A stretch of 64,000 nucleotides of DNA from CAYXAA01 sp964462985 (GTDB taxonomy: Bacteria > Pseudomonadota > Alphaproteobacteria > Rhizobiales > Stappiaceae): contig CAYXAA010000002.1 in NCBI GenBank assembly GCA_964462985.1, positions 124,001-188,000 of the forward strand. The letters run 5' to 3'. Of the stretch, positions 1 through 7,460 are shown one piece after another (the first letter of the stretch is position 1; each line of letters starts with the position of its first letter). Below the pieces are notes generated by a model. That model worked only from the letters and a program-made list of their open reading frames with translations, ran no database searches and was not told where the DNA came from. Position numbers and translations under genes: made by a program.

Positions 1-499
1 ATTCGGTGACCGTGCGATTGCCCTGCGGATCCGTAATCGTGGTTGTGCGCACATCTCCGTTGTCGCTTACCGGGTCGGTCGTCTCCACCGTGTAGCCGGC
101 AGCCTCGAGTTCGGCGATCACCTCGTCGCGTGACTTGCCCTGCTCCTCGGCAATGAGATCGATGCTCCTGCCCGCGTCCACAGCCTCCAGAATTGCGTCT
201 GCGGTTTCCTGCGCTCCCGTCTGATCGGGATGGGCTTGTTCGTTGGCACTTGTCGGCGTGACGAAAAATTGCGGCGCAATGGAATTTTGCGGGCTGTAAT
301 AAAGCGCCGGCGTGACGTTGCTCTGGTCACCGACGTCAGCTGCGGTCGGCCCGTTATTCGTTGGCGTTATAGCCCGTGGCTGTGTCGAGGAGGCCTCCGC
401 GGCTGCCTGCTGTCTTTGAACCTCGGCCATCACGGCACGTGCCGCCGCGAACATGTCCAAAGGTGTCTTCAGGATCGGCGTTATCCGGCGCAGCGCCAT
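1..499 (-). CDS. Hypothetical protein, partial (C-terminus beyond left edge)
   Basis: I do not recognise this protein. The frame opens at an ATG preceded by a GGAGG-like ribosome site 7-8 bases upstream and stays open for 166 codons to the window edge. The N-terminus (MALRRITPILKTPLDMF) leads into an Ala/Gln-rich stretch, then a low-complexity Pro/Asn/Thr linker. From about residue 95 there is an acidic helical segment with DAILEAVDAGRSIDLIAEE, followed by SRDEVIAELEAAGYTVETT. The last part, about residues 140-166, is Thr/Asp-rich and looks like a beta-strand domain (NGDVRTTTITDPQGNRTV). No signal peptide or membrane segment is evident. Coding on this strand is supported by the amino-acid composition and the good start site. 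Function is unknown. Confidence 0.6.
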   Translation of the reverse strand, partial: MALRRITPILKTPLDMFAAARAVMAEVQRQQAAAEASSTQPRAITPTNNGPTAADVGDQSNVTPALYYSPQNSIAPQFFVTPTSANEQAHPDQTGAQETADAILEAVDAGRSIDLIAEEQGKSRDEVIAELEAAGYTVETTDPVSDNGDVRTTTITDPQGNRTVTE

Positions 500-1032
500 C
501 AGACGTTCCTCCAAACTCGCGGCCCTTCACCGCGTCATCGTCCAACTCCAACTCCAACGCCTCGTCGCTGCGACGCCAGTAGGCTCTCTGCCGTCAGCAG
601 TGACTGCGTCATCCCGCCGGGCTCCCGCTTGCGACAACCGCCCGCCGGACTGCGACGCTACGTTGCCGGCCTCGCGAAAGCAACGATTGGACCATAATAG
701 CATGTTTCATTCCATTTGGACCTAAATCTCGCAGAGATCTGGTCCAGATCGCATTCTCCATTCGACCGCCCCTCTTCCTCGCGGCACGCGGCTCGCCGTG
801 ACTTACACCGCCGCGCGTAAGGCACGGACCTTTCGCCTGGAAAGACGATGGCGAAGATGAGGGGGCGACTAGGGAAGTGAGGAACTTGCGCAATCTGCGG
901 GGAACGCACACTCAGCTGGCAACACGCTGAAAACGTGTCCTTCCGCGTGGCACGAGCATGGGCCCGCGAGAGTCGGCGCCGGAACCCGTAAGACGATGCG
1001 CAGGCACAGTTCTCGGCGCCTCATGCGCGTGT
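500..1032. other. Intergenic, no convincing gene
   Basis: About 530 bases between two leftward genes. Several open frames cross it on both strands, but their translations are Arg/Pro/Ser-rich, have no ribosome sites and look like GC-driven chance frames. I see no RNA gene, strong terminator or repeat. The part next to 499 presumably holds the promoter of the hypothetical gene. Confidence 0.5.
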
Positions 1033-1401
1033 CTATCGCGACAGCGCCTCGCTCAGATACTCGCGAAGGACAACGGCCTGATTATGGTCGCGGTCCTTCG
1101 CTGAATAGAGCAGAACGACCGGCCCCTTCCGGCACCAGTCGAGACAGCGTCCCACAGCGCTGCGATTTGCGTCGAGTTCTGCGCGATAGCGAGCCTCGAA
1201 TTCGGACCATTTGCCCGGATCATGTCCGAACCATTTGCGCAGTTCGGTGCTCGGCGCAACGTCCTTCACCCATTCGTCGTAGCGCAGGTCCTTCTTGCGG
1301 ATGCCGCGGGGCCAGACCCGGTCGACCAGGAGCCTTGCCTCCGCGTTTCCGTCCCACTTATCGTAGACGCGCGCGATCCGGATCTGGGGCCTCCCACTCA
1401 T
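1033..1401 (-). CDS. DUF488 family protein
   Basis: A 122-residue protein matching the DUF488 (YeaO-like) family across its whole length. The recognisable core is RIARVYDKWDGNAEARLLVDRVWPRGIRKKDL near the N-terminus, then EWVKDVAPSTELRKWFGHDPGKW, and a C-terminal strand GPVVLLYSAKDRDHNQAVVL. Function in the family is not established. Its ATG overlaps the stop of the AhpD-like gene upstream (1398-1401, ATGA), so the two are probably translated together. AhpD-like proteins are peroxide or redox related, which suggests, without proof, a stress role for the pair. Confidence 0.85.
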   Translation of the reverse strand: MSGRPQIRIARVYDKWDGNAEARLLVDRVWPRGIRKKDLRYDEWVKDVAPSTELRKWFGHDPGKWSEFEARYRAELDANRSAVGRCLDWCRKGPVVLLYSAKDRDHNQAVVLREYLSEALSR

Positions 1402-1745
1402 GTGTTCTCCGCGTCATCCATAAGATCCAGCGCCTTGATCGAATGGGCAAACGCTGCGCCGGCGCGCATCTCCGCTGCGACCCAGATGGCTTCCATGATC
1501 TGTTCTGCGGAGGCGCCTTCTCGCCTTGCGGCCTTCACATGCCCCTCTATGCACCAGGGGCATTGGGTCACATGAGCGACCGCAACGGCGATCAACTGCT
1601 TCGTGCGCACGTCAAGCGCACCATTGGCGAACACGGCCTCAGAGAACGCCCTGAAAGCGTCGTTGGTCTCCGGAGCGAGTGCCCTCCTTCGCTCGGCATG
1701 GGCGCGGGTGGGTTTGGGAAAATCGATAGCGGCGGCCACGGTCAT
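1398..1745 (-). CDS. AhpD-like carboxymuconolactone decarboxylase family protein
   Basis: A 115-residue protein of the CMD/AhpD fold. The diagnostic motif is HVTQCPWCIEGHVKAARREGAS, carrying the CxxC pair and the downstream His typical of alkylhydroperoxidase-like members. The following EQIMEAIWVAAEMRAGAAFAHSIKALDLMDD is the usual helical end. The intact CPWC suggests thiol-disulfide chemistry rather than lactone decarboxylation (family knowledge). It is the first gene of a two-gene leftward unit and overlaps the DUF488 gene by four bases. The substrate cannot be read from sequence. Confidence 0.88.
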   Translation of the reverse strand: MTVAAAIDFPKPTRAHAERRRALAPETNDAFRAFSEAVFANGALDVRTKQLIAVAVAHVTQCPWCIEGHVKAARREGASAEQIMEAIWVAAEMRAGAAFAHSIKALDLMDDAENT

Positions 1746-2172
1746 TGGCAGGAGCCTCCCTCAACAGAGATTGGCGGCAACAACTGCCGACGCCAGGACT
1801 TATGACAGTCTGCCGTTCCAAGATGAACTAGTCCCCTGGCAGCAACTGGAAATACCTATTAATGCTAACCCGTCGACGCAAAACAGGGGGCCTTGCCGGG
1901 CGCCAATCCATGCCGCGCAGGTGCCGGATGCGCATCCCATGAGCGGGACGGAACGAGGCGAGCTCCCACGTCGGTGACCAAAGTGAAAGCTGTGTATCAT
2001 CCTAAATGACGTTCCGCATGAATCGCATATTTAACAAGTAAGCCATACACCTTATAACTTGACCTTTAAGGTCAAATCCGCGCGACAAGCATCATCAGCC
2101 GGGCGACCACTCGGCCACGAAACCTTCTGAAGAAGCCGAGATCTCGGCGCGTTAGCCGAGCGGGAGGCGACG
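1746..2172. other. Divergent intergenic region
   Basis: About 430 bases between the leftward AhpD/DUF488 pair and the rightward HdeD gene. It holds no credible coding frame. Around 1980-2080 it becomes AT-rich compared with its surroundings, as expected for promoters, and it contains a near-perfect palindrome described separately. The HdeD ribosome site (GGGAGG) lies just before 2173. Confidence 0.5.
2059..2075. promoter_or_regulatory. Perfect palindrome, candidate operator
   Basis: TTGACCTTTAAGGTCAA has 8-base arms around a single central T. It sits about 98 bases upstream of the HdeD start in the AT-rich part of a divergent intergenic region. The left arm contains a -35-like TTGACC on either strand. 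It looks like a dimeric regulator site. The regulator is not evident in the window. Confidence 0.5.
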
Positions 2173-2787
2173 ATGCGTGGTTATGAACCGACGGGCCAGG
2201 AGGCAGACGGTTTGGCAGCGCAGCCGGCCAGCCTCCGCGTCCTTCTTGGAGTCGTTCTCATCCTGGCAGGATTGCTGATCCTTGGCGACGTTGCGCTGGC
2301 CGCCCTGTTCAGCCGCCTGTTCGTCGGGGTTGTTGCGATTGTTGCCGGCACTTTCGAAGTGGTCCATGTCCTCTGGACGAGGGGCCGCGCTGGCTCCACG
2401 TGGCAGGTCGCGCTGGGCATCCTCTATGTGGCACTCGGTGTCGTACTGGCGGGCCAGCCGCTTTCGGACCTGCGCCTCACCTATGTCGCCGGGCTGCTTT
2501 TCCTGCTGTCAGGAATCCTTCGGCTGCTGGTTGGCTACAGTCGTTACAAGGACGCAGGCTGGACAATGATTCTGTCCGGAGCATTCGGAGTGGCAGCCGG
2601 CCTGTTCATCCTGTCGGGGTTTCCAAGAACCACCTTCTGGCTCCTTGGCCTCCTCCTTGGCTTCGACATCATGTCTCATGGGCTGGCGTGGCTGGTGCAC
2701 GACTGGTCGCCCGCTGCGGCGACACCGCGTGCGCCAGCGGATGCCGATCAGGTCAACCGGAAGGCCGGACGAAATGACCGTCAGTAA
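2173..2787 (+). CDS. HdeD family (DUF308) membrane protein, copy 1
   Basis: A 204-residue inner-membrane protein of the HdeD/DUF308 family with about six hydrophobic segments. The repeated pattern LGVVLILAGLLILGDVAL ... GVVAIVAGTFEVVHVLW ... GLLFLLSGILRLLVGYSRYKDAGWTMILSG is typical of the family, which in enteric bacteria is linked to acid resistance at high cell density. The start is fixed by GGGAGG five bases before the ATG. The last 30 residues are a polar cytoplasmic tail. It resembles the copy at 11.8 kb more closely (shared GDxALA, FEVVH/FEIVH and HGxAWL motifs) than the copy at 6.9 kb. Confidence 0.88.
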   Translation: MRGYEPTGQEADGLAAQPASLRVLLGVVLILAGLLILGDVALAALFSRLFVGVVAIVAGTFEVVHVLWTRGRAGSTWQVALGILYVALGVVLAGQPLSDLRLTYVAGLLFLLSGILRLLVGYSRYKDAGWTMILSGAFGVAAGLFILSGFPRTTFWLLGLLLGFDIMSHGLAWLVHDWSPAAATPRAPADADQVNRKAGRNDRQ

Positions 2788-2792
2788 GTTCC

Positions 2793-3197
2793 TCAGCGGC
2801 AAGGTCCGCGCCGGAAGGGAACAAACCCCTCGGCGCGCGCAAGGCATTCGTTGCTAAAGGTTTGAATCCGCGAGCCACGTCGTGCGCACACCGGGGCGTA
2901 TTCAAACGTACAGGCGATCGGACGAGATGGCCGAGGCGGTATCGGAGACACAGGGCCAGTCGCACGACATTGGCCTCGATGAATGATCCGGAACCCCGCT
3001 ACGCGGGCAAGGCAGGCATTGTCAAAGGTTCGCACCCTGCCATCGCGTCTGGCACACACTGGCGCAAACTCGCGCGTGCAAGCCATCGGTGGTGGCTGGC
3101 CCGGAACCGGGGCTGGGGCCACGTCCACTTGGCACGCCGACAAGACACCGGCCGCCAATACGCCGAAAGCAAAGATCCAAGCGACTCGGTGCAACAC
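2793..3197 (-). CDS. Two-domain Kazal-type protease inhibitor lipoprotein
   Basis: A 134-residue predicted lipoprotein. The N-terminal hydrophobic stretch ends in a lipobox LSAC with the lipidated Cys at residue 22. Two Kazal-like domains follow, each with four cysteines: Cys40, 48, 62, 77 and Cys96, 104, 118, 133. Each carries the EFAPVCARR/EYAPVCARR motif. Four rather than six cysteines per domain is the reduced bacterial form. It begins with GTG preceded by an AAGGGG ribosome site. It is convergent with HdeD. A serine-protease inhibitor role at the cell envelope is inferred from the domain only; no target is visible. Confidence 0.85.
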   Translation of the reverse strand: MLHRVAWIFAFGVLAAGVLSACQVDVAPAPVPGQPPPMACTREFAPVCARRDGRVRTFDNACLARVAGFRIIHRGQCRATGPVSPIPPRPSRPIACTFEYAPVCARRGSRIQTFSNECLARAEGFVPFRRGPCR

Positions 3198-3920
3198 TTG
3201 CCCCTTCCATATCTGAGATGATGGGGCGCCGTCCGACAGACCTCAGGACTGAACCGGCCCAATGGCGAGCCGTTGAGCTACCGCCGGTGCGTTCACAAAG
3301 GAAGCTTAGCACTGATCCTTCTGCGCGAGAACGGCTGGAGATTAATTTTTGCAACTGTGGGTCGGCGAGAGATGCACCACCTGCGCGCGTGCCGCCGAGA
3401 TCGACCTAGCGATCCGTGTGCCGTACAGATCGCGACATGTGCCGACGGGACCCAGCCTTGCCTCTACACTTACCGCGAGCGATCAGCGACAACACGCGCA
3501 GCGCACCAGTAGGGCTTGAACCCCTGGCAAGGCACGGTCAGAGACGCATCAATTCGGTTCCAACCTCAAGCTCGCGGACACCTAGACTGGACTAGGTGCG
3601 AGTCATTGGCTCTAGCTGTGGGCGTTTGCACTCTACGTAAAAATCACAAATGTATAATTTACCCTGCGTAAAATTATCAATTTTGCTTACTGAATCTTGA
3701 TTAACCTGAGAGCTTCTTCTTCTCCTAGTTTCATTTGCACGTTACAGTTTTGTCAACGGGATGGCACCTCCGGCACGCGTCGCGGGCAAGCGGGGATGAA
3801 ATGGCCGGCGATACCTCCTCAGTGGCTCATGGCGCTGGCCGCCTGGTCTCTCGGAGCATGGATGTCGTCGCTCAAGACCATCTCCCGCGCGTGGGACGCC
3901 GATAACCGGAGGGTCGCCAT
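3198..3920. other. Long intergenic region upstream of arcD
   Basis: About 720 bases without a supported gene. Positions about 3635-3740 are clearly AT-rich (runs of A/T, TATAATTT-like sequence, two GTAAAA repeats) and are the best place for the arcD promoter. I looked for an FNR/ANR box (TTGAT-N4-ATCAA), which often controls arginine deiminase genes, and found only a half site (TTGATTAAC near 3699). A short possible frame ending across the arcD start is mentioned in the findings. Confidence 0.5.
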
Positions 3921-5402
3921 ATGGCCTCTGTTGATCGACCGCTGACTGCTGACACTGCCGAGGAAATGCACGACAAACTGAGCGTTCCGGCCCTGACCGC
4001 AATGGTCGTCGGTTCGATGGTCGGCGCGGGGGTGTTTCAGCTGCCGGCGCGCTTCGCAGGTGAAACGGGCGTCTATGGCGCTCTCATTGCATGGACGATT
4101 GCCGGCCTTGGCATGTTGTCCCTTGCGTTCGTGTTCCAGACACTCGCGGTTCGCAAGCCCCAGCTTGACAACGGGGTCTATGTGTATGCGCGCGCCGGAT
4201 TTGGCGTCTATCCAGGCTTCCTTTCGGCCATCGGTTTCTGGGCCTCCGCTTGCGCCGGAAATGCCTTCTATTGGGTGCTCATCATGACCACCATCTCCCA
4301 GCTGTTTCCAGGCTTGGGAGGGATATTCGGCAATGGCGACACCTGGCCGGCGTTCTTCGCCTCCCTGGTGGCCGTCTGGGGGTACTACTTGCTTATCCGC
4401 CGCGGCGTCAAAGAGGCGGCATGGATCAATTACATCGTGACGGTCGCAAAGCTTGCGCCCCTTCTGCTTTTTCTCGTGCTTGTGCTCTTCTTTTTCAACG
4501 GAGAGGTTTTCATCGGCAACCTCACCGGCGGCTACGACGTCCCCGGCGGAGAGTCGCTGTTCCTGCAGGTGCAGGGTACGATGCTCGTTACCGTGTTCGT
4601 CTTCCTGGGCATAGAGGGAGCGAGCGTCTACTCGCGGTATGCCAAAAGGCGCGAGGACGTCGGCACCGCGACGGTGCTCGGCTTCCTCGGTGTGCTCGCC
4701 TTGTTCGCTTCCATCTCCATCCTCTCGTACGGCATCCTCCCCAAGGCCGAGATCGCGGCGCTGTCACAACCGTCCGTCGGCGGCGTCCTAGAGGCCGCAG
4801 TGGGACCGTGGGGCGGGGCATTCATTCGGGTCGGCCTCATCGTGTCGGTGCTCGGTGCCTACCTTGCGTGGCAACTCCTGGCGGCCGATGTGGTGTACGC
4901 AGCTGCAAAAGATCAGGACATGCCCAGCTACTTTGCCAGGCTCAACAGCCAGGAGGTGCCAGAGACAGCGGTCTTCTGGACGTCAGTGCTGGTGTGCGTG
5001 ATCCTTTTTGCAGTGCAGTTTGTCGACTACGCCCTTGATTTCACTCTCGATCTAACTGCCGCGCTTGCGCTTGCGCCGTTTGCACTCGCCAGCGCCTATG
5101 CGCTCAAGATTGCATGGCTCCGGGACGGATACGAGATGCTGCCCTCGAGCACGCGGAGACGAGAACTGCTCATCGCGATCGTCTCGACGGTCTATACCCT
5201 ATTCCTCATATGGGCTGCGGGATACACGTTCCTCTTCCTCGCCTGCATCCTGCTCGCCCCTGCGACCCTGTTGTACTTCATCGCGAGACGGGAACAGGAA
5301 GCACAAGTGTTCACGACGTCGGGGCTCGTGATCTTCTTGCTCGTCCTGGCATTTGCGGCGATCGGCATCGTTCTGCTCGCCACCGGCGTGGTGCAGATCT
5401 GA
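3921..5402 (+). CDS. arcD: Arginine:ornithine antiporter (APC family)
   Basis: A 493-residue membrane protein of the amino-acid/polyamine/organocation (APC) superfamily, basic amino-acid antiporter group. The opening segment LTAMVVGSMVGAGVFQLPARFA is the family's helix 1 substrate-binding region with the GxG unwinding motif. About 12 hydrophobic segments follow, including GFWASACAGNAFYWVLIMTTISQLF and FVFLGIEGASVYSRYAKRREDVGTATVLGF. The start ATG follows GGAGG by eight bases. The next gene is arginine deiminase, about 100 bases downstream, which supports exchange of arginine for ornithine or citrulline. ArcB and ArcC are not nearby, so the usual ATP-forming route is incomplete here. Confidence 0.9.
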   Translation: MASVDRPLTADTAEEMHDKLSVPALTAMVVGSMVGAGVFQLPARFAGETGVYGALIAWTIAGLGMLSLAFVFQTLAVRKPQLDNGVYVYARAGFGVYPGFLSAIGFWASACAGNAFYWVLIMTTISQLFPGLGGIFGNGDTWPAFFASLVAVWGYYLLIRRGVKEAAWINYIVTVAKLAPLLLFLVLVLFFFNGEVFIGNLTGGYDVPGGESLFLQVQGTMLVTVFVFLGIEGASVYSRYAKRREDVGTATVLGFLGVLALFASISILSYGILPKAEIAALSQPSVGGVLEAAVGPWGGAFIRVGLIVSVLGAYLAWQLLAADVVYAAAKDQDMPSYFARLNSQEVPETAVFWTSVLVCVILFAVQFVDYALDFTLDLTAALALAPFALASAYALKIAWLRDGYEMLPSSTRRRELLIAIVSTVYTLFLIWAAGYTFLFLACILLAPATLLYFIARREQEAQVFTTSGLVIFLLVLAFAAIGIVLLATGVVQI

Positions 5403-5498
5403 TGGAGATCGTCATCAAGGCAAGCTCCGCACCTGCCCCGCTCTGCAGCCAGGCGGTGAATCTATAAACCCGCACCCCGACTTGGGAGGTATCGAGCG

Positions 5499-6743
5499 AT
5501 GGCCGCAGAAACTCCACTCGGTGTCCACTCCGAGGTTGGCCGTCTCCGCAAGGTGATGGTCTGCGCGCCTGGTCGCGCCCATCAGAGGCTGACCCCGAGC
5601 AATTGCGACGCCCTGCTCTTTGATGACGTGCTTTGGGTTGATGTCGCCAAGCGTGACCATTTTGACTTCATGACCAAGATGCGCGACCGCGGCGTCGATG
5701 TCGTCGAGATGCACAACCTCCTGACCCAGACCGTCGCGGTCCCGGAAGCGCGAAAATGGATCCTTGATCACCAGATCGTGCCGAACCAGATCGGAATGCT
5801 GCTGCTCGACGAACTGCACAGCTATCTCGACGGGCTGTCAGACCGCAAACTCGCCGAGACGCTTATTGGCGGATTATCGACAGACGACTTTCCCGAAGTG
5901 GCCAGCACCGAGACGCTGCAACTCATCCGCGATGCGGTTGGTGTTGCGGAATATCTGCTGCCGCCACTGCCCAACACACTCTACACCCGAGACACGACCT
6001 GCTGGATCTACGGCGGCGTCACCCTCAACCCGCTTTACTGGCCAGCACGCCACGAGGAGACGATCCTCACCACAGCCATCTACAAATTCCACCCTGATTT
6101 CGCCGGCAAGGTGAACGTCTGGTGGGGTGATCCAACCCGGGACTGGGGCCTGGCGACGCTGGAGGGGGGCGATGTGATGCCGATCGGCAAGGGCAATGTC
6201 CTGATCGGCATGGGAGAACGGACCTCCCGGCAGGCGATCGGACAACTCGCAGCGGCGCTGTTCGCGGAAGGCGCAGCGGAGCGTGTCATCGTCGCCGCCA
6301 TGCCCAAGTTGAGAGCGGCCATGCACCTCGACACCGTCTTCACATTCGCCGACCGCGATTGCGTTCTGATTTATCCGGACATCGTCGAGAAGATCGAGAC
6401 CTTCTCGCTCCGCCCAAGCGACACGAAGCCCTTCGAGGTCCACAGAGACGAAGGGTCGCTGGTGGAAACCGTCCGCGACGCGCTTGGGCTGAAGGAGATG
6501 CGCGTGGTTGAGACCGGCGGTAACGCCTACATTCGGGAACGTACCCAGTGGGACAGCGGTGCCAACCTCGTATGCGTGGCACCTGGAGTTGTATTCGCAT
6601 ACGATCGCAACACCTATACGAACACACTTCTTCGCAAGGCCGGCATCGAGGTGATCACCATTACGGGCGCGGAACTTGGCCGCGGTCGTGGGGGCGGCCA
6701 TTGCATGACCTGTCCCATCATTCGCGATCCAGTGGACTACTGA
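5499..6743 (+). CDS. arcA: Arginine deiminase
   Basis: A 414-residue enzyme, the normal family length, hydrolysing L-arginine to L-citrulline and ammonia in the cytoplasm. Visible motifs are PNTLYTRDTTCWI, LEGGDVMPIGKGNVLIGMGERTS and MHLDTVFTFAD. The C-terminal GGGHCMTCPIIR carries the catalytic Cys at residue 402, with a His at 401. The start follows GGGAGG by nine bases. It lies downstream of the antiporter, so the pair can bring in arginine, release ammonia and raise pH. Ornithine carbamoyltransferase and carbamate kinase genes do not follow. Instead comes an HdeD gene, which points toward an acid-stress use of the deiminase. Confidence 0.96.
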   Translation: MAAETPLGVHSEVGRLRKVMVCAPGRAHQRLTPSNCDALLFDDVLWVDVAKRDHFDFMTKMRDRGVDVVEMHNLLTQTVAVPEARKWILDHQIVPNQIGMLLLDELHSYLDGLSDRKLAETLIGGLSTDDFPEVASTETLQLIRDAVGVAEYLLPPLPNTLYTRDTTCWIYGGVTLNPLYWPARHEETILTTAIYKFHPDFAGKVNVWWGDPTRDWGLATLEGGDVMPIGKGNVLIGMGERTSRQAIGQLAAALFAEGAAERVIVAAMPKLRAAMHLDTVFTFADRDCVLIYPDIVEKIETFSLRPSDTKPFEVHRDEGSLVETVRDALGLKEMRVVETGGNAYIRERTQWDSGANLVCVAPGVVFAYDRNTYTNTLLRKAGIEVITITGAELGRGRGGGHCMTCPIIRDPVDY

Positions 6744-6887
6744 AATATCGCCGCTCGGACACGCGGATCATCCGACTGCGTTGCCGAACGAGAAAATCAG
6801 TACCGCGTCTTCGGTGCTTGTTCGCGAAAGAGGCGGCAGACGACCGCAGCGGCCCGGGCCCCACGATCTCCCCGCGAGGTGATCGAC

Positions 6888-7460
6888 ATGAGCGAGGTTT
6901 TCACGGCAGGAACCACCGTATTCGATCGCGCCACGCTGCTGCAATCGAAGTGGGGATGGTTCCTCGCACTTGGCGTCGTCCTCATACTGTGCGGGGCGTT
7001 GGCCGTCGCGCTTCCCGCAATTTCCACCGTCGCAACCAGCATGGTTCTCGGCATTGCCTTGATGGTTGCCGGGGCGGCCAAGATGATCCAGTCCCTGCGG
7101 GTCAAGGCGTGGAATGGCTTCATCTGGCAGGAGTTGACCGGTGCGGTCGAGCTGGTCGGCGGGATTCTGGTCTATTTCAATCCGCTGAAAGGCGCCCTGG
7201 CCATCTCCCTTCTTCTGGCAATGGTATTCTTGGTGCAGGGTCTTCTGACGATTGCTCTGGCATACCGCGTGCGACAGCAGGATGGCCGGTTCTGGTTCCT
7301 CCTCTCCGGTATGGTCGCCGCTGGCGCCGGAGTTCTTCTTATCGTGAAGCTTCCTCACATCCGGCACGTTGAACCAGGCATCATTGTAGGAAGTGCGCTT
7401 CTTGTCGCCGGCTGCGCCTATGCGGCGATCGCTCTGACGATGCGGAGGGCGCGGCGATGA
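6888..7460 (+). CDS. HdeD family (DUF308) membrane protein, copy 2
   Basis: A 190-residue protein with about six hydrophobic segments, for example WGWFLALGVVLILCGALAVALPAIS and GIALMVAGAAKMIQSL, matching the HdeD/DUF308 family. I chose the ATG three codons inside an in-frame GTG because GAGGTGA sits five bases before it. The last bases overlap the next gene's start (ATGA), tying it to the RND pump genes. It is the most diverged of the three HdeD copies and lacks the polar C-terminal tail of the others. Confidence 0.86.
   Translation: MSEVFTAGTTVFDRATLLQSKWGWFLALGVVLILCGALAVALPAISTVATSMVLGIALMVAGAAKMIQSLRVKAWNGFIWQELTGAVELVGGILVYFNPLKGALAISLLLAMVFLVQGLLTIALAYRVRQQDGRFWFLLSGMVAAGAGVLLIVKLPHIRHVEPGIIVGSALLVAGCAYAAIALTMRRARR

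Noticed and set aside
996..1805. Plus-strand 269-residue open frame across the DUF488/AhpD region
   Set aside because: It is Arg/Pro/Ser-rich, has no ribosome site and lies antisense to two genes with clear family matches.
3261..3530. tRNA-like pieces: a D-arm-like TAGCTCA on the minus strand near 3275 and a T-arm-like GGGTTCAAGCC near 3515
   Set aside because: Read on the minus strand the T-arm-like piece comes first and about 230 bases away, so no cloverleaf, acceptor stem or anticodon arm can be built.
3690..3720. FNR/ANR-type anaerobic box upstream of arcD
   Set aside because: Only one half site (TTGATTAAC) is present. The required ATCAA half at the right spacing is missing.
5874..6701. 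Minus-strand 275-residue open frame opposite arcA
   Set aside because: It is antisense to an unmistakable arginine deiminase and has no recognisable domain.
6548..7372. Plus-strand 274-residue open frame spanning the arcA end and HdeD copy 2
   Set aside because: It is a different frame from both recognised genes and its translation is typical GC-driven shadow sequence.
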